In this document: positions 1-7,074 of the stretch, in pieces
Layout: every line of letters starts with the position of its first letter
Position numbering within the stretch: position 1 is the stretch's first letter
NCBI GenBank assembly: GCA_024224595.1
Contig: JAAENI010000804.1
Span: 1 to 39,435 of the forward strand
Direction: 5' to 3'
DNA from: Hyphomicrobiales bacterium
GTDB taxonomy: Bacteria > Pseudomonadota > Alphaproteobacteria > Rhizobiales > Rhizobiaceae
DNA: 39,435 nt
Notes under the pieces: generated by a model
Told to the model about the DNA's origin: nothing
The model's input: only the letters and a program-made list of their open reading frames with translations
Database searches by the model: none
Made by a program: the position numbers and the translations under genes

Positions 1-582
1 ATTGAGTTTTTCACGTGTGGTTTGCAGATCAGGATCGATACGTGAGGTGCCCCGCACTCTGCCTAGTGTATCGACAAATTGGCGTGAAACCCGGCGCAGT
101 GCTTCATTTATCCCGCGTTGGAAGGCCTCCTTGTTATCAAAATAAGGAGTTCGTTTCCATTCAAGTCCAAAAAAACCAATTTTTGACAAAACCATGGAAG
201 GAATCCAAACATTGCGATTGACATTAAAATCGATCAGATCGCGAGATATCTGTATAACACTTGATCGCCCGCATGCAGAATCCGAATTGCCGGCAGATGG
301 AATAAGCTCACCGGGTTCAGCCTGTTTTCCCTTGAAATCATAAGATGCAACATAATCAGGATCGAATCCGGACCAGCGTTGAGTTTGCCAGAAGAAATAA
401 CCATAGGAAAGCAGCCACCCCAAAAGCAAAATTCCCAAAAGACCCCGCAAAAGCCAGCCGCGCCTTGTATACCAGCTACTCACCCAGACGAATGGCAAAA
501 GCAGCCAGGAAACTAATTTTGAAATGCCTCGTAAAAGGAGCGCAAACATTTCTTTGATGTATTCAACAACAGGATCAAGCAT
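1..582 (-). CDS. DUF2333 family membrane-anchored protein (partial, 3' end beyond window)
   Basis: The reading frame is open from an ATG at 582 to the window edge, giving 194 residues with no stop; the C-terminus is missing. The N-terminus is hydrophobic: an amphipathic segment is followed by one clear membrane helix around residues 45-65 (GLLGILLLGWLLSYGYFF). The rest is soluble and carries blocks I associate with DUF2333, such as DLIDFNVNRNVWIPSM and LGRVRGTSRIDPDL. The start is supported by AGGAG five bases upstream. It begins only 8 bases after the stop of the 425-aa gene, so it is the last visible gene of a five-gene operon. Its biochemical role is unknown. A single N-terminal helix with a large domain probably in the periplasm makes it a plausible envelope anchor for the cluster (inference). 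Confidence 0.8.
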   Translation of the reverse strand, partial: MLDPVVEYIKEMFALLLRGISKLVSWLLLPFVWVSSWYTRRGWLLRGLLGILLLGWLLSYGYFFWQTQRWSGFDPDYVASYDFKGKQAEPGELIPSAGNSDSACGRSSVIQISRDLIDFNVNRNVWIPSMVLSKIGFFGLEWKRTPYFDNKEAFQRGINEALRRVSRQFVDTLGRVRGTSRIDPDLQTTREKLN

Positions 583-590
583 GGATGCTC

Positions 591-1868
591 CTAGTGATAA
601 TATCGCTGGCGGTAACCAGCACGGTCAGACAGATAATTGCGGCCGATTTCTTCGACCGCAAATTCACGAAAACTCTCCGGCCAGCTTTCATATTCTTTAT
701 AAAATGCCGGTTTGTTATAGATATAGCGCATCATATAATCGAAGGGCAGATATTCGGAAATCAGCCGATTGATCAAAAAACGATCTTTATGCTCTGGCAT
801 GGCCCGGCACAAGACAAATCGGTGCTGAGGATTAATTTCGTTCATATCCAGCTCGGACCAGTCACTCAGCTTGGCACTGGCCCAGGCTATCAGGGGAATA
901 CTGCCCTCATTTTCTACCAGTCCGGCATTGCGCGCAACCCAGGATTTGGTCCAGCTTTGCGTGGCCTGATTAAAATCCAGTTCCGGTTCAAGTTCTCTGG
1001 CCAGCCAGAAGACCACCATTTGTGAGCGCATATTCAGCAGACCGGTGCGTTCAATCCATGATCCGCGCGGCAACTCAATACGACCGGTATCAACCAGAAA
1101 ACTGAAAACCGATTTTTTATCTTCAATATCCAGATAACTCACCTGCCAGGGTCGCGAGCGCCTGAATCCGGGTGCGTCCGGATTGCCTATTACGGTTGTT
1201 GTTTCTTCGTCAATAAATATATAAATGCCACCAAAATGCGCCGTCCAGAAGGTATCATGTCTGAATATGACTTCATCAGGCAACAATGTATTAGTGCGTA
1301 TATCGCCGGTGACTTTGACAGTTTCAACCATGTCATTGAGTAATTGATCATTGCGCCAACCATCCGGTTCCTTGCGCAATCGTTCCATCATTGTTTTCAG
1401 ATGCACTGATTTTGCCAGTAATTTCGAAGGCGTCGAGAGTTTGAATTCAACCTGTTCAATCGCCAGAAGTTCCTCAATATCCTCAACCTTGAACACTGAA
1501 TCCTCAATCTCACCAAAGACTACATCTTTAATCGTCAGTGCGTATAATGCGCGCGCGTTCAAATTAAAAAACTCAACCATCAGATCTTCGGTATTGGAAA
1601 AAAACGTGTGCACAACCGGTAGTTCTGACTGGCTGGGCGTTAATATGATGAACCGGCGGTTGATACCTTCCGGATCCAGATATTGCATATCTTCCAGTTC
1701 TTCAGCAACTTCCGGTGAGAATCCGGTCATATCGATCTGAAATTCTTTCAGCTTGGTGGGTGACAGACCAAAACCTTCCAGCGCACGATTATAGCGCTCG
1801 ATCATATGCGGTTCATTGACTGTATAAAGACTGCCGAATATCAGGCTTTTTTCGCGCAAGAATTTCAT
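591..1868 (-). CDS. conserved protein of unknown function, DUF6638-like
   Basis: A 425-residue soluble protein with no signal peptide or membrane helix. The N-terminus (MKFLREKSLIFGSL, then ERYNRALEGFG) and the block DPEGINRRFIILTPSQ resemble the alphaproteobacterial family I remember as DUF6638; this is recall and not a search result. No catalytic motif is recognisable. The C-terminal third is rich in aromatic and charged residues (YLPFDYMMRYIYNKPAFYKEYESWPE). It sits between the AAA+ ATPase gene, 88 bases upstream, and the DUF2333 gene, 8 bases downstream, all on the minus strand, so it is very probably co-transcribed and works with them. It could be a substrate adaptor or structural partner of the ATPase, but that rests on context alone. 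Confidence 0.75.
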   Translation of the reverse strand: MKFLREKSLIFGSLYTVNEPHMIERYNRALEGFGLSPTKLKEFQIDMTGFSPEVAEELEDMQYLDPEGINRRFIILTPSQSELPVVHTFFSNTEDLMVEFFNLNARALYALTIKDVVFGEIEDSVFKVEDIEELLAIEQVEFKLSTPSKLLAKSVHLKTMMERLRKEPDGWRNDQLLNDMVETVKVTGDIRTNTLLPDEVIFRHDTFWTAHFGGIYIFIDEETTTVIGNPDAPGFRRSRPWQVSYLDIEDKKSVFSFLVDTGRIELPRGSWIERTGLLNMRSQMVVFWLARELEPELDFNQATQSWTKSWVARNAGLVENEGSIPLIAWASAKLSDWSELDMNEINPQHRFVLCRAMPEHKDRFLINRLISEYLPFDYMMRYIYNKPAFYKEYESWPESFREFAVEEIGRNYLSDRAGYRQRYYH

Positions 1869-1956
1869 GGCGTGATCCCAATGTCCTCAATGTCGCAAAG
1901 TCTACTGCAACCAATGACAGTTTCCAATTTCATCAGGTAATTTTGAACGCCGTCCA

Positions 1957-3867
1957 TCAAGCCCCCCACCGGCCATCTTTTTTCATTTCACCCATGATCT
2001 TAATGGCTTTTTCACGCTGCCGTTCGCGCCTGATAATCTCTTCTACGGCGGCGTTGTCAGACTTATCCGTATAGCGGAACTCTGAATCCGCGTAACGGTT
2101 GATTTCCTGCATCACCATTTCGATGCTGAATGGATTTCGAAGTTCAGCAATCATATCTTTTTTTTCATCAAAGGGTTTGTGCATAAAGTCTTCCGGTTTT
2201 TCAAACCACTCATCAGGCAAATCAATATCCATCGCCCGCATCTTGATCGCATCGGTGATATTTTTAATCGCTCGCCCGGTAAATCGCGGTTCAGCCTTTT
2301 TGATCATATACAGATAAGTACCGATATCAGCCATGGTTTTAAATTTGCCATGTTTATCCATGAAATGATCATAAACATCTTCCAGACCGTCTTCCTGGGG
2401 CTTTGAGTAATCCTCGTAGGCTTCTGACACGGCCTTTTCAATAATCTGCGCATCAAACAGTTTATGCTCGCCCAGATCAATCCTGTGATTTTTACCGGCC
2501 AGCAATACAAAGATATCAATATAATCTGCGCGCGTCTGCGGTCCATCAACCAGCCAGCGCGCACCCGCCCTCTGCCGCAGCGCATCATCGACATTTTCAG
2601 GATAATTGGAGAACATGCCAAATGAACAGTTTCCCCGCACCACTGTTGATGCGCCGGCAAAACTCTCCATCAGCACCGCGGTCACTTCCTGTTGTCCCGC
2701 AGACGCACGATCATCAGAACGTTTAGCCGCAACCTGATCAATATCATCAACTGTGCCAAATCCAATTGTGCGTGTATTGAGCACATTTGTGACGAATTGT
2801 TTGCAGTTCTGACCGGATTTACCCTGATAGGAGGAAATCTGGTCAACGCCAAAATTCTCGTAGGTAAAACCATAACCGGCGATCTGGCAATAATCATATA
2901 CGATACCGGCGATCATTTGAATGAGTATAGTTTTACCTGTACCCGGTGCTCCATCACCGATAAAAGTGAATAAAAATCCGCCCATTTCAACAAAAGGATT
3001 CATCTGCCGGTCAAAATCATAGGCCATCAGCATCTTGGCCAGTTTCATCGCCTGATATTTGGCAATATGGTTACCGATGATTTCATTGGGTTTTTTAAAT
3101 GTCATCACCAGTGGTTTGGATTTGGTTCCCGGTGCCACGTCAAAACCATTAAGTTCAAACCCATCGCTATCAAGGCGAATATGAGTTTGTTCAAATTCTC
3201 CAAGACCGGTGAATCGATTTTTCCGGCTCAACAGATCTTCCAGTGCTTCATCGCAAAACGCTCTAACCCGAGCGGACAAAACTGCATCATCAGGCGCATC
3301 AATAACAACACTTTCCAACCCGGCAACCAGCGTCTTGAGGCCATCCAGCGGTGTGTCAAAATTCCAGTTTGGCGGTTCAACTTCACTTGCTGTTTCGCTG
3401 CCAGCTTCAATCATTTGTTTGAGATAAGCACCAGCCGAAAACGCAGAAACATATGAACTTGCTTCTGTCAGGGCACGAAACTGCTCAGCTTTTTCACCTT
3501 CCAGCATCGAAGAAGCATTGCGTTGACGCAGCGCATCCAGCCCCGTCTGTCTGGCAAATAAATCAGCAACTGCCAAAGCAACGCTAATCGCACGCCGGGT
3601 CTTGAACAGGATATTATGTTGCACCGGGGTCAACAGCCGGTCTTCTTCAGTGACTGAACTGAGGCTCTTTTCCAGTTCAACTTTTCGCGATGAACGAACT
3701 CCAGCTGTCGATACTGTTGAAACAAACCGCCGCCGGGTGCCCGCCAGCTCTGTATTGCTTTTACCTTTGGATGCTTCGAGCACCACACATTGGGTCACCA
3801 GACTCTGAGCCGCAGAAATGTGTTTTTTGATATCATCTTCGTTTAACGTCGTCAGTCCAATATCCAT
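1957..3867 (-). CDS. AAA+ ATPase with N-terminal helical extension
   Basis: A 636-residue protein. Residues 1-270 are mostly helical with no recognised domain. An AAA+ module fills about 290-540. Walker A is GAPGTGKT at 306-313. Walker B is GTVDDID at 371-377, in the position where most AAA+ proteins have a DE pair. Sensor 1 is probably N421 in SNYPENVDDALRQR, with R431 or R433 as candidate arginine finger. A sensor-2-like GRAIKN starts at 531. A charged C-terminal tail follows. No protease domain is fused and no signal peptide is seen, so it is a cytoplasmic remodelling ATPase acting on unknown clients. It is the third gene of the minus-strand cluster, 44 bases after the 378-aa gene. The fold is secure and the specific function is not known. 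Confidence 0.85.
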   Translation of the reverse strand: MDIGLTTLNEDDIKKHISAAQSLVTQCVVLEASKGKSNTELAGTRRRFVSTVSTAGVRSSRKVELEKSLSSVTEEDRLLTPVQHNILFKTRRAISVALAVADLFARQTGLDALRQRNASSMLEGEKAEQFRALTEASSYVSAFSAGAYLKQMIEAGSETASEVEPPNWNFDTPLDGLKTLVAGLESVVIDAPDDAVLSARVRAFCDEALEDLLSRKNRFTGLGEFEQTHIRLDSDGFELNGFDVAPGTKSKPLVMTFKKPNEIIGNHIAKYQAMKLAKMLMAYDFDRQMNPFVEMGGFLFTFIGDGAPGTGKTILIQMIAGIVYDYCQIAGYGFTYENFGVDQISSYQGKSGQNCKQFVTNVLNTRTIGFGTVDDIDQVAAKRSDDRASAGQQEVTAVLMESFAGASTVVRGNCSFGMFSNYPENVDDALRQRAGARWLVDGPQTRADYIDIFVLLAGKNHRIDLGEHKLFDAQIIEKAVSEAYEDYSKPQEDGLEDVYDHFMDKHGKFKTMADIGTYLYMIKKAEPRFTGRAIKNITDAIKMRAMDIDLPDEWFEKPEDFMHKPFDEKKDMIAELRNPFSIEMVMQEINRYADSEFRYTDKSDNAAVEEIIRRERQREKAIKIMGEMKKDGRWGA

Positions 3868-3911
3868 AAATTCCTCTTAAATCTGCCCGTCAGGTCCAAA
3901 AATTCGGCCGC

Positions 3912-5048
3912 TTACATATTTCGCAAAATCTGATTACCCGATACAATATTCTTCTGATATCCCTCAAAAATCTCATCCGCTTTGCCGGAGGCATAAATCG
4001 CCTGATAGGATTCATGGGGTACCAGTGCATGGCGAAGGAACGCGCTGACACCCTGCCTTGCACAATCCACATCTTCACTATTGATGTAATACTGATTGCG
4101 TGCCGGTTCCCCCCCCCATATCCCCCATTTTGCCGGAGTCTCATGGATTGAATATATTTCCTGCATCGTCCAGGTCATCAACCATGAATTCTCAGGCTTG
4201 CGAACCTTGCCCAATATTTCCTCCACCAGATGGCCGTGTTCGGTAATACCGGCGTGATAAAAAGGTCCCAGAACAAACCGCCTCACTTGTTTGGGATGCA
4301 GCATTTCAAAATCCTTGTCCATCGAACTGGCAACCGTTGAAAGGGTCAGGGAATAGGAAGAGTTTTTTTCACAAAAATCATCAAACTTGTGAGCAAGATC
4401 TGGATTGAGCAAACCATCCACCGGGAGGGGAATATTCACAGCTTTATTCAGTTTGCCGTTCCTCTTGACCAGCGTTTTGACAATATCAGAACTCGAATCT
4501 TCAATCACCGCCATATAGACCAGCGGCAAATTAGCGCTGCCATCAAAATACCCCCAATGGACAATGTAATAGGGTCGTTTTGTCTTTGGATTGACCGAGA
4601 CACGAATGGTACGAGGCAGAACCAGTGGCGAAAAGTGTTTCTGTTTTAAAACCGTACTCAAATAAGAACGTTCAGCCATCGATTTTTGTAGCTGGGTGGG
4701 AAATTTTTTCTTGCGCAGAATGAAATCAATCATTTCTTCGCGCAAATCCTCTTCACTGGGCATCGTCTTCAACCGGCTTTTGGCGGTTTTGCGATCATTT
4801 TCCAGTTCCAGCACATTGCGAAATCCGGGAAAGCCACTTTCGGCCTTTGATATCTGAAACCGGTCCGCATAAGCAATGCGATCTTCCCAGCTGGCAAATG
4901 AACCGCGCAAACGGCCCAGATAGCTGGACACCACTGCACCAATCAGGTCGTGCTGATAGAGCGGTGAATCATCTTCGCGCAAAAATGTATCAAGCCCGTT
5001 CAGGGCCTGTTCCATAGCATTAAAATATTGCTTGACCGGCAAATTCAA
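3912..5048 (-). CDS. unknown 378-aa protein of the AAA+ cluster
   Basis: A 378-residue soluble protein that I do not recognise. It has no signal peptide, membrane helix or known catalytic motif. The N-terminal 130 residues are helical and charged. The middle (about 145-200) looks like beta structure, with PRTIRVSVNP and IVHWGYFDG. The C-terminal part is aromatic-rich (SWLMTWTMQEIYSIHETPAKWGIWGGEP). The codons for residues around 311-313 contain an uninterrupted run of nine G on the coding strand (4109-4117), a slippage-prone tract. The gene lies 36 bases after the coiled-coil gene and 44 bases before the ATPase gene on the same strand. Conserved-looking company suggests it is an integral part of the system rather than a passenger. 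Confidence 0.7.
   Translation of the reverse strand: MNLPVKQYFNAMEQALNGLDTFLREDDSPLYQHDLIGAVVSSYLGRLRGSFASWEDRIAYADRFQISKAESGFPGFRNVLELENDRKTAKSRLKTMPSEEDLREEMIDFILRKKKFPTQLQKSMAERSYLSTVLKQKHFSPLVLPRTIRVSVNPKTKRPYYIVHWGYFDGSANLPLVYMAVIEDSSSDIVKTLVKRNGKLNKAVNIPLPVDGLLNPDLAHKFDDFCEKNSSYSLTLSTVASSMDKDFEMLHPKQVRRFVLGPFYHAGITEHGHLVEEILGKVRKPENSWLMTWTMQEIYSIHETPAKWGIWGGEPARNQYYINSEDVDCARQGVSAFLRHALVPHESYQAIYASGKADEIFEGYQKNIVSGNQILRNM
4109..4117 (-). repeat. nine-base G tract inside coding sequence
   Basis: The plus strand shows nine consecutive C at 4109-4117, so the coding strand reads nine G inside the 378-aa gene. A change of one base would shift the frame near residue 312 and remove or replace the last 65 or so residues. 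A second, shorter run (five C, 4122-4126) lies next to it. Such runs are known sites of replication slippage; here it may also be a place of sequencing error. Confidence 0.85.
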
Positions 5049-5084
5049 AATGAACTTTCGTATTATCAGAAAAATTAATTGTGA

Positions 5085-6167
5085 TCAGGAAATATAATTC
5101 GCAGAATTATGCTTCTCCATTACATCCTCAAAACGTCTTGAGAATGCATCATCAGCCAGTTTTTTGCGCCGCTGAATATCCTTTGTCGACACCATATTTT
5201 TCTCATGCATCTCCAACAGATCACCAATGTGGGATTGGGCAGCCGCACCAATACCGGCCATGGTTTCTTCCGCTGCCGTATCGACTTTATTGCCCAGCGT
5301 ATTAATCTTGTGAGCGACATCCTGTTGCGCAGCGGTTTTAAGGGAATCTTCCAGTGCTTTGTATAAAACCACCCGCTGTTCTGTATCTATGGTCAGTTTA
5401 TTGATCAGTGTTTGCTGCGCCGCCAACTGGTTGTTCAGGGAATCAACAAACGTCTGGAACATTGAAGTATAACGCTCCAGTGTCTGGCTTTCAGCCAGCA
5501 ATTCCTGCTCCTTTGCCTGTTGTTTATTATATTCTGTCGCCAGTTCGGAACGCTCTGCCTCCAGTTTTGTGCGTTTTTTTTGTTTAGTCGAAGCGGCAAT
5601 TTTGTTTTCTAGATCCATCAGCAACGGGTTGATTTCTTCAATCCGGGTCTGTGTTGCTTCCAATTCGTCCATCGTCCCCTGACGCCGGTCAATGACCTTG
5701 CGAAGACTGGCCTCAGATGCTGCATATCGGCTATCCAGCGTATCCTTCTGAGCTTTCAGGATACCAACAATCCTGTCTGATTTGGTCAGTAGTTCTGAAA
5801 GATTGCCTGAAAGCGAAGTCTGACGCACGCGATCAGAGCGCAGGCGCTGCATTTTTTGTTTTGAAAAAATACCAACTATTTTTTCCCAACCCGAATAGCT
5901 CTTCATACTTTCAAATTCGGCGCCAAATACATTGGTTGCATCTTCCAATCCGATGATCAGATCAGCAATATTGCCTTCCATCACTTTTTGCTGAGCCAGG
6001 ACATCATTGATGCGGGCATTTTCAATATCAAAATCAATTTGACCGATCGTTTCCGTATCAGCAAACTTGTCCAGAATAACACCGCTTTGCTCAAGCTTGG
6101 ACTTCATTTCGTCCATTTCAAGGCGGGTCTTCTTAATCTCATCATCAAACTTGGCTAAACTGGCCAT
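5085..6167 (-). CDS. coiled-coil protein, first gene of the AAA+ cluster
   Basis: A 360-residue protein made almost entirely of charged, Ala/Leu/Glu/Lys-rich helix. Long coiled coils are evident from residue 1 to about 60 and from 130 to 300 (for example KLEAERSELATEYNKQQAKEQELLAES). A short non-coiled segment near 75-125 includes FESMKSYSGWEKIVGIFSKQ. There is no signal peptide or membrane helix. The C-terminal 90 residues (LEDSLKTAAQQDVAHKINTL and the following helix) faintly resemble the end of TelA/KlaA-type toxic-anion-resistance proteins, but this is a weak impression. It is the promoter-proximal gene of the minus-strand cluster. A large coiled coil next to an AAA+ ATPase often serves as scaffold, adaptor or client; which applies here cannot be read from sequence. 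Confidence 0.75.
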   Translation of the reverse strand: MASLAKFDDEIKKTRLEMDEMKSKLEQSGVILDKFADTETIGQIDFDIENARINDVLAQQKVMEGNIADLIIGLEDATNVFGAEFESMKSYSGWEKIVGIFSKQKMQRLRSDRVRQTSLSGNLSELLTKSDRIVGILKAQKDTLDSRYAASEASLRKVIDRRQGTMDELEATQTRIEEINPLLMDLENKIAASTKQKKRTKLEAERSELATEYNKQQAKEQELLAESQTLERYTSMFQTFVDSLNNQLAAQQTLINKLTIDTEQRVVLYKALEDSLKTAAQQDVAHKINTLGNKVDTAAEETMAGIGAAAQSHIGDLLEMHEKNMVSTKDIQRRKKLADDAFSRRFEDVMEKHNSANYIS

Positions 6168-6212
6168 ATATTTTTTCTCCCAATTGGCACAAAAATCCGG
6201 CCCGCATACGTC

Positions 6213-6233
6213 AAGCCCCTATTTGAAGGGCTT
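6213..6233 (-). promoter_or_regulatory. small hairpin in the leader of the AAA+ cluster
   Basis: AAGCCC at 6213-6218 pairs with GGGCTT at 6228-6233 around a nine-base loop. It sits about 45 bases upstream of the first gene of the minus-strand cluster, so it would fall in its 5' leader if transcription starts further upstream. No T-run follows on either strand, so a plain terminator is unlikely. Confidence 0.3.
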
Positions 6234-6286
6234 CATTCATCATACAGGCAAATCAAGGCAGCACTGCGCGGCTAAAATAACTCATA

Positions 6287-6340
6287 GAGCCTGTTTAACA
6301 ATACACAATAGGGTTTGACTTCGCATTGTTGAACAGACTC
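6287..6340. repeat. 54-bp inverted repeat, possible MITE or insertion-sequence end pair
   Basis: Left arm GAGCCTGTTTAACAAT (6287-6302) and right arm ATTGTTGAACAGACTC (6325-6340) are inverted repeats matching at 14 of 16 positions, separated by 22 bases. No transposase lies between them. The two mismatches become G-U pairs in one RNA strand. The shape fits a very small non-autonomous element, and the termini have the look of IS5-type ends, but I see only one copy here and cannot confirm a target duplication. Confidence 0.5.
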
Positions 6341-6506
6341 TTGCATAACATAGGTACGCTGACCAATATTTTTTAGATTTCACCCCGAATATTTTCAAAG
6401 TTTTACTGCCATGTCCAAAGAGCCAAACTTCAAATGCCCTAAAATTTTCATCGAAATTTTGAACAGCATTGATCCAATAATATGATTGCCCAATGCCCCC
6501 CGTTGG

Positions 6507-6534
6507 GTTAAACCACCCCAAGTCAGGGTTTAAC
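6507..6534. repeat. 8-bp perfect inverted repeat upstream of tRNA-Arg
   Basis: GTTAAACC at 6507-6514 and GGTTTAAC at 6527-6534 form a perfect inverted repeat with a 12-base spacer, ending 17 bases before the tRNA. It could be an operator-like site or an RNA hairpin in the precursor leader. No T-run follows. Confidence 0.35.
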
Positions 6535-6551
6535 AATCCATTACCCTCTTA

Positions 6552-6628
6552 GCACCCGTAGCTCAGCTGGATAGAGTGTTGGCCTCCGAAGCCAAAGGTC
6601 GCGCGTTCGAATCGCGCCGGGTGCGCCA
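6552..6628 (+). tRNA. tRNA-Arg, anticodon CCG
   Basis: A 77-base cloverleaf. The acceptor stem GCACCCG (6552-6558) pairs with CGGGTGC (6618-6624), followed by G and an encoded CCA. The D-arm holds GCTC...GAGT. The anticodon stem TTGGC/GCCAA encloses the loop CTCCGAA, so the anticodon is CCG and reads CGG. The T-arm GCGCG-TTCGAAT-CGCGC is perfect. It lies between the AAA+ cluster and the decayed amidohydrolase fragment. I found no repeat of its 3' end elsewhere in the window, so there is no direct evidence of tRNA-targeted integration. Confidence 0.97.
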
Positions 6629-6739
6629 CAGGCTTTTTGCGATGCAAAACGCCAAAACCATCAGACATAGCCAACAAGCGGCAGTCGTTTCGCAGAAACA
6701 ACGAGAGCGTTCAAAGTTGGAACTATTTCTTTTTCTCCC

Positions 6740-6900
6740 TTACTCCACCAATTACAACTCAACCGGCGACACCCAGAACCATCGCCTCATCCTTAAAACC
6801 ATAATCGGTAGAATACAAGGCACTGGCATTCGCGCCCACTATACCATTACCGGTCAGCACAATACATCCGGGCCGCACAGCAGCTATATGGGCAATTGCC
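6740..6900 (-). pseudogene. decayed 3' fragment of an M20 amidohydrolase gene
   Basis: On the minus strand this stretch encodes AHIAAVRPGCIVLTGNG, then ANASALYSTDYGFKDEAM, a diverged copy of the C-terminus of the intact amidohydrolase at 10278-11435 (AHMAAARPGCFVLTGNG, SADYDFNDDAL). About 13 bases are missing relative to the intact gene just before its end, shifting the frame into an early TGA at 6761-6759. Only some 55 codons of the roughly 385 remain. The plus-strand reading frame of 126 codons across this region and the tRNA is a shadow. The fragment points to an old duplication or gene conversion remnant flanking the FemAB-like genes. Confidence 0.8.
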
Positions 6901-7074
6901 GATCACAAGGCAGCCAGATCATAATTTCCTACTTCAATTCACAACGGTCAATCTGATCAATATCTAATAATTTACCATATTTTTTTAGACTAATTTCACA
7001 TCGTTCGGTTATTGAGAAAATCAAAGATTTAATCGAACTGACGGTTACACGATATCGAATTCCGGGGGAATATT

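Noticed and set aside
585-1025. A 146-codon plus-strand frame
   Set aside because: It is antisense to the end of the 425-aa gene, which has better start signals and operon context.
5085-6167. Calling the coiled-coil protein a TelA tellurite-resistance protein
   Set aside because: Only the C-terminal helices give a faint resemblance, which any Glu/Lys-rich coiled coil can produce; no distinctive TelA block was seen.
6552-6628. tRNA-Arg as an integration site for a genomic island
   Set aside because: No integrase gene and no repeat of the tRNA 3' end were found in the window.
6576-6956. A 126-codon plus-strand frame after the tRNA
   Set aside because: It begins inside the tRNA-Arg and runs antisense through the decayed amidohydrolase fragment.
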